A stretch of 8,129 nt of DNA, from assembly GCA_016295245.1 (NCBI GenBank), contig JAEDLO010000069.1, forward strand, positions 1-8,129, in the 5' to 3' direction. Positions 5,753 through 8,129 of this stretch are shown here, in pieces. The DNA is from Bacteroidales bacterium. Lineage in GTDB: Bacteria > Bacteroidota > Bacteroidia > Bacteroidales > UBA932. The notes under the pieces were generated by a model. It was not told the origin of the DNA. It made no database searches and worked only from the letters and a program-made list of their open reading frames with translations. Numbering within the stretch: the first letter of the stretch is position 1; every line of letters begins with the position of its first letter. A program made the position numbers and the translations under genes.

Positions 5753-6973
5753 ATGACAAACAAAAATTTCGGCTCTATGCTTCGTGCATTGCTCCCATTG
5801 TGCATCCTATTTAGCTCGATGATGCTCGCTTCTTGCGGTGATATGGCCAAGGATGACGATCCCAAGCCAACTTCGAATCCAATACGATGGGTAAACGACC
5901 CAGCAAAACTTGAGATGCTTTACTCCCTCGTTGACCTTGAGGGGAACAAGGGACGCTTATATGAAATGACCTATACCGTGGATTATAAGCTTGATGAGGC
6001 ATTGAACACCGGAATAGTCGGACAGATGTCTCTTATGCAGTTCGCAATGACTCAACTTCTCGATAAGAACCCTATAGACAGTAAAGGCTTGAGCTTTGAT
6101 GCCGGCTGCAGCGCTTTTGCCTGTCAGGATCCGGAGTCTAAGGATTTCATTATGGGGCGCAACTTCGATTTCACCCACAGGGATAAGAACGGAGAAAGAG
6201 TGATGATACCTGTCATTGTTGTCCACACGGCTCCCGCAGGAGGAAAGAAGTCCGTTTCTTTTGTTGACGGACAGTTTATAAATTACAAGAGCGGATTCTA
6301 CACGGATGGTACGTCTGATCTTTCTATGCTGATGGCTCTTCCATATCTTCTTCTGGACGGAATCAATGAGGACGGTTTTGCAATCAGCGTCCTTAAACTT
6401 GACGGAAACCCTACCCGCCAACATTATTCAGACAGGAAAAACAACATCTTTACCACAGTGGCAATGAGAATGCTTCTCGACAGGGCAAGCACGGTAAGTG
6501 AGGCGACAAAAATGCTTGAAGAATACAATATGTGCATGGATAATGACAAAGCAAGCTACCATTTCTTTATGGCCGACGCTACCGGAGATTATGCCATTGT
6601 GGAATATACTTTCAAGGAGGGTGAAGAATATCCGACTGAAATGGAAGTGCTCAAGGGCGATGACGCATGGCGCTATGTCACAAACTTTTACGCCTCACCA
6701 TCAATGGTAGACTCGCCTGACGGAAGCGTACTCTCCACTCACGGAAAAAGTCGTTATAATACCCTGAAGGAAAATCTGTCAAATAGCAAATATAAACTGA
6801 ACCCCGTCCAGGCAATGGAATTGCTGCAGAAGGTTGCCCAGGGCCCGGATGAGGAAGCGACCAGATCAACCGGATTCACACAGTGGTCAGAGGTCTATAA
6901 TCTCAATAAGAAGACGGTCAAGATGTCTATCCTCAGGGAGTTTGACAAGACATTCACTTTCTCCGTGGAATAA
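5753..6973 (+). CDS. Lipoprotein, choloylglycine-hydrolase-like linear amide C-N hydrolase
   Basis: This is an exported amidase-type protein of the Ntn-hydrolase superfamily (penicillin V acylase, bile salt hydrolase and acid ceramidase relatives). The first in-frame ATG gives 406 residues and a good signal peptide. The frame extends upstream to a TTG at 5705, but that extension has no signal-like character. ATG 5777 is an alternative. The lipobox is LASC with C28, followed by GDMAKDDD, so it is an acylated lipoprotein. After a linker of about 90 residues comes the likely nucleophile C119 in DAGCSAF, then GRNFDF with R136 and D139 at nearly the C+16/C+19 spacing known in bile salt hydrolase. 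Further family-like segments are GINEDGFAISV, FFMADATGDYAIVEY, TNFY (N311), and HGKSRY with R334. The substrate is unknown; N-acyl amides, bile conjugates or beta-lactams are all possible. The gene is visibly more AT-rich than the cyd genes. It is followed 17 bp later by the flavin reductase gene. Confidence 0.82.
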   Translation: MTNKNFGSMLRALLPLCILFSSMMLASCGDMAKDDDPKPTSNPIRWVNDPAKLEMLYSLVDLEGNKGRLYEMTYTVDYKLDEALNTGIVGQMSLMQFAMTQLLDKNPIDSKGLSFDAGCSAFACQDPESKDFIMGRNFDFTHRDKNGERVMIPVIVVHTAPAGGKKSVSFVDGQFINYKSGFYTDGTSDLSMLMALPYLLLDGINEDGFAISVLKLDGNPTRQHYSDRKNNIFTTVAMRMLLDRASTVSEATKMLEEYNMCMDNDKASYHFFMADATGDYAIVEYTFKEGEEYPTEMEVLKGDDAWRYVTNFYASPSMVDSPDGSVLSTHGKSRYNTLKENLSNSKYKLNPVQAMELLQKVAQGPDEEATRSTGFTQWSEVYNLNKKTVKMSILREFDKTFTFSVE

Positions 6974-6990
6974 TATTTTAACCGGACATT

Positions 6991-7509
6991 ATGGAGAAAA
7001 AAGACATCGGAATCCTCGCCAAAGAGGATGTTTTCAAACTTATCGGGAAGGAATGGATGCTGGTGAGCGCCGGCACCATAGACAATTTCAATACTATGAC
7101 GGCCTCCTGGGGTTGCCTGGGCTGGCTGTGGAACAGGCCTGTTGCCGTGGTTTTCATCAGGCCTGAGCGCTATACATACGGATTTGTCGAGGACAATGCA
7201 AGGGTGACCCTCAGTTTCTTCGGGCAGGAGTGCCGAGGGGCCCTGCAGGTTTGCGGCACCAAATCGGGAAGGGATTGTGACAAGGTCGCTGAGGCAGGGC
7301 TTCATCCGGTCTGCCTGGAAGGGGGAGTGGTCGGCTTCAGCGAGGCAAGGCTCACACTTGTCTGCCGCAAACTTTTCAAGAGCGAAATGCGTCAGGACTG
7401 TTTTCTCGATCCTGAGGTCCTCTCCGCTTGGTATCACAACGGCCCCGGCGGTAGCCTTCATTCAATCTATATAGCCGAAATCGAAGAAGTTTACAGCTCG
7501 CAAGATTGA
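6991..7509 (+). CDS. Flavin reductase-like FMN-binding protein
   Basis: This is a single-domain protein of 172 residues with the split-barrel flavin reductase fold. The evidence is the N-terminal MLVSAGTIDNFNTMTASWG segment (23-41), which lines the FMN site in this family, then PVAVVFIRPERYTYGFVEDN (50-69), the VTLSFFG strand (72-78), and the EARLTLVCRKLF strand (118-129). Members bind FMN and pass electrons from NAD(P)H or from a partner protein. Some act as flavoredoxins, and the real acceptor is unknown here. It is cytoplasmic, with no signal or membrane segment. Six cysteines are scattered through it without a metal-binding spacing. It lies 17 bp after the lipoprotein gene and 4 bp before the half-length hydrolase gene, so a common transcript is likely. 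No Shine-Dalgarno sequence precedes ATG 6991. Confidence 0.88.
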   Translation: MEKKDIGILAKEDVFKLIGKEWMLVSAGTIDNFNTMTASWGCLGWLWNRPVAVVFIRPERYTYGFVEDNARVTLSFFGQECRGALQVCGTKSGRDCDKVAEAGLHPVCLEGGVVGFSEARLTLVCRKLFKSEMRQDCFLDPEVLSAWYHNGPGGSLHSIYIAEIEEVYSSQD

Positions 7510-7513
7510 TGAG

Positions 7514-7807
7514 ATGAAGCTTGTTTCGGACAATGTTTTTGTCAAGACGAAGGCCAATGCACTCACCAGTGAGCCCTTTGCTTCCTATATTGAAGCCAAC
7601 GGAATAACCGAATTCTATATCGCAGGAGCCGACGCAACCGCCTGCGTGAAATCAACTTGCTTCAATATGACAAAAAGCGGATATGTCGTCCACGTAATCT
7701 CAGACTGCATCACCAGCTATGACCTGAAAAAGATTCCGGAAATGCTCTCCTACTACGCCGGCAAAGGCTGCGATGTAAAACCCCTCCGGGAAGTCATTAA
7801 CATCTGA
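7514..7807 (+). CDS. Isochorismatase-type cysteine hydrolase, C-terminal half only
   Basis: This 97-residue protein matches the second half of the isochorismatase/nicotinamidase fold. VFVK with K11 fits the position of the catalytic lysine. ITEFYIAGADATACVKST (31-48) carries the nucleophile C44 in the GxxxTxC-V signature. GYVVHVISDCITSYD matches the following strand and the conserved Asp. Full members are about 170-200 residues. The N-terminal half, with the first strand and the catalytic Asp (usually xxVIDMQ), is absent: directly upstream is the flavin reductase gene in another frame, 4 bp away. The catalytic triad (Asp, Lys, Cys) is therefore incomplete. It may be a 5'-deleted remnant that kept an ATG, or a shortened protein with a non-catalytic or partner-dependent role. 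The reading frame is clean with no internal stops, which argues against old decay. Product function is uncertain. Confidence 0.72.
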   Translation: MKLVSDNVFVKTKANALTSEPFASYIEANGITEFYIAGADATACVKSTCFNMTKSGYVVHVISDCITSYDLKKIPEMLSYYAGKGCDVKPLREVINI

Positions 7808-7890
7808 GGACCTTAACGGGACGTGCAACTGGAGGGCGCAGCCCGAAGGCGCCGTGGACACCCACCCGGCAGGATTGTAACCTGCTATCA
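7808..7890. other. GC-rich non-coding segment with small hairpins
   Basis: This stretch after the half-hydrolase stop is much more GC-rich than what follows. It can form GGCGC (7835-7839) with GCGCC (7849-7853) over a 9-nt loop, or alternatively GGGC-GCA-GCCC (7834-7844), and GCAGG (7869-7873) with CCTGC (7881-7885) over a 7-nt loop. Neither is followed by a T run, so it is not a standard intrinsic terminator, although it may still weaken read-through. No coding frame is convincing here. It could be the edge of an older insertion or rearrangement. Confidence 0.3.
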
Positions 7891-7902
7891 TCCATCAATA
7901 TT

Positions 7903-7920
7903 TATACTCGTACAAGGCTA
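7903..7920. promoter_or_regulatory. Distal, degenerate HipB-type operator (O3)
   Basis: TATACTC at 7903-7909 is identical to the left half of O2 and lies exactly 41 bp upstream of it. The right half at the expected position (GGCTA, 7916-7920) keeps only 3 of 5 bases of GTATA. An isolated inverted copy, GGGTATA, occurs at 7927-7933. It is probably a weaker site in the same array. Confidence 0.4.
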
Positions 7921-7943
7921 TTTTTAGGGTATAATGACGGTTT

Positions 7944-7961
7944 TATACTCTCAAGCGTATA
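7944..7961. promoter_or_regulatory. HipB-type operator, middle copy (O2)
   Basis: This is an 18-bp inverted repeat, TATACTC-tcaa-GCGTATA, of the form TATAC-N8-GTATA with perfect outer 5-bp arms. E. coli HipB binds TATCC-N8-GGATA sites of the same 18-bp length. It covers the place where a -33 element of the downstream promoter would lie. Confidence 0.6.
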
Positions 7962-7978
7962 GTTTTACTAAAGTTTAT

Positions 7979-7986
7979 TACCTTTG
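7979..7986 (+). promoter_or_regulatory. Predicted -7 box of the hipB-like gene
   Basis: TACCTTTG matches the Bacteroidota -7 consensus TAnnTTTG. No clear TTG is present 19-21 bp upstream. The start of transcription would fall near 7992, inside operator O1, which leaves a leader of only about a dozen bases before ATG 8005. Confidence 0.6.
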
Positions 7987-8002
7987 TACTCAAAAGAGTA
8001 TA
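7985..8002. promoter_or_regulatory. HipB-type operator, proximal copy (O1)
   Basis: This is an 18-bp inverted repeat, TGTACTC-aaaa-GAGTATA, with one mismatch between the 7-bp arms. It overlaps the last 2 bases of the -7 box and the predicted transcription start, and it ends 2 bp before the ATG. A protein bound here would block the promoter, consistent with autorepression by the encoded HTH protein. Confidence 0.65.
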
Positions 8003-8004
8003 AT

Positions 8005-8129
8005 ATGACTTTATCTGAACATGTGAAGAACCTGCGTAAGCAGGAGGGTCTTACACAGCAGGAACTGGCGGATCGAGCCGGTGTCGGCATTCATTTCGTG
8101 AGGGACCTGGAGCAGGGGAAGAAGACTCT
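8005..8129 (+). CDS. HipB/y4mF-like HTH antitoxin or repressor, 3' end cut by window edge
   Basis: Only the first 41 codons are present. They encode a Cro/C1-type (XRE) helix-turn-helix: EHVKNLRKQEGLTQQELADR, then AGVGIHFVRDLEQGKKT. The LTQQELADRAGVG turn and the FVRDLEQGK recognition helix closely resemble the HipB/y4mF family, the antitoxin and repressor partner of HipA-type serine/threonine kinase toxins. Family members are about 70-100 residues, so the stop and any hipA gene lie beyond the right edge. ATG 8005 is chosen because the conserved N-terminus begins there and the operators lie immediately upstream. The protein is cytoplasmic, DNA-binding and dimeric in known cases. Self-regulation through the 18-bp repeats at 7944 and 7985 is inferred. 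A stand-alone repressor without a toxin remains possible. Confidence 0.85.
   Translation, partial: MTLSEHVKNLRKQEGLTQQELADRAGVGIHFVRDLEQGKKT

Noticed and set aside
5667..5756. 29-codon ORF (MLSRTKVDAKLIV...) between the HD gene and the lipoprotein gene, ending in an ATGA overlap with the lipoprotein start
   Set aside because: The interval holds the candidate promoter of the lipoprotein gene, the peptide has no recognisable character, and an ORF this short is easily due to chance.
6991..7807. RutF/RutB-like pair (flavin reductase plus isochorismatase hydrolase of pyrimidine breakdown)
   Set aside because: Only the domain names match. The flavin reductase lacks RutF-like sequence, the hydrolase is half length, and no other rut gene is present.
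7869..7885. Intrinsic terminator for the lipoprotein/flavin reductase transcript
   Set aside because: The GCAGG/CCTGC stem is only 5 bp and is followed by TATCATCC rather than a T run.
1..8129. CRISPR array, tRNA or rRNA genes, insertion sequence
   Set aside because: No regularly spaced direct repeats of CRISPR length, no tRNA cloverleaf or rRNA segment, and no transposase frame or terminal inverted repeats were seen. The only regular repeat is the short 41-bp-spaced operator motif.

Overview
The window looks like chromosomal DNA from a member of the Bacteroidota, probably the order Bacteroidales. The evidence is a DUF4492-cydA-cydB gene order, a CydB of the divergent Bacteroidota type, near absence of Shine-Dalgarno sequences, and several TAnnTTTG -7 promoter boxes. 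I cannot fix the genus. The base composition is moderately GC-rich in the cyd genes and more AT-rich from about 5.7 to 7.0 kb.

Layout. (1) Positions 1-2882, plus strand: the 3' part of a small DUF4492 membrane protein gene, then cydA and cydB, which encode the two core subunits of cytochrome bd quinol oxidase. cydA and cydB overlap by 4 bp. (2) Positions 2892-4917, minus strand: a CYTH-domain (triphosphate tunnel) protein gene followed by a large protein with two central membrane segments that I do not recognise. They form a likely two-gene operon that converges on cydB with only 9 bp between. A 14-codon ORF precedes the CYTH gene. (3) Positions 5051-5665, plus strand: an HD-domain phosphohydrolase, divergent from the CYTH operon. 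The two -7 boxes are about 31 bp apart, so the promoters overlap. (4) Positions 5753-7807, plus strand: a close-packed run of a lipoprotein of the choloylglycine-hydrolase-like Ntn superfamily, a flavin reductase-like FMN protein, and a 97-residue protein matching only the C-terminal half of an isochorismatase-type cysteine hydrolase. (5) Positions 7808-8004: a GC-rich hairpin-bearing stretch, then an AT-rich control region. (6) Position 8005 to the right edge: the 5' end of a HipB/y4mF-like helix-turn-helix antitoxin gene. Its hipA-type partner would lie just outside the window.

How the genes work together. The bd oxidase genes form a clear unit: quinol oxidation with O2 reduction, in micro-oxic respiration or oxygen detoxification. 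The CYTH/membrane-protein pair and the HD protein are linked only by a shared control region. The lipoprotein/flavin reductase/half-isochorismatase run may be one transcript, but no common pathway can be read from it.

Most notable signal. Upstream of the hipB-like gene, copies of TATACTC recur exactly every 41 bp (7903, 7944, and 7985 with one mismatch). The two proximal copies form 18-bp inverted repeats of the form TATAC-N8-GTATA. That has the same geometry as the E. coli HipB operator TATCC-N8-GGATA, and the proximal site overlaps the -7 box. This reads as a self-repressing antitoxin operator array. No clearly unprecedented biological system is visible. The unknown membrane protein and the half-length hydrolase are the least explained genes.
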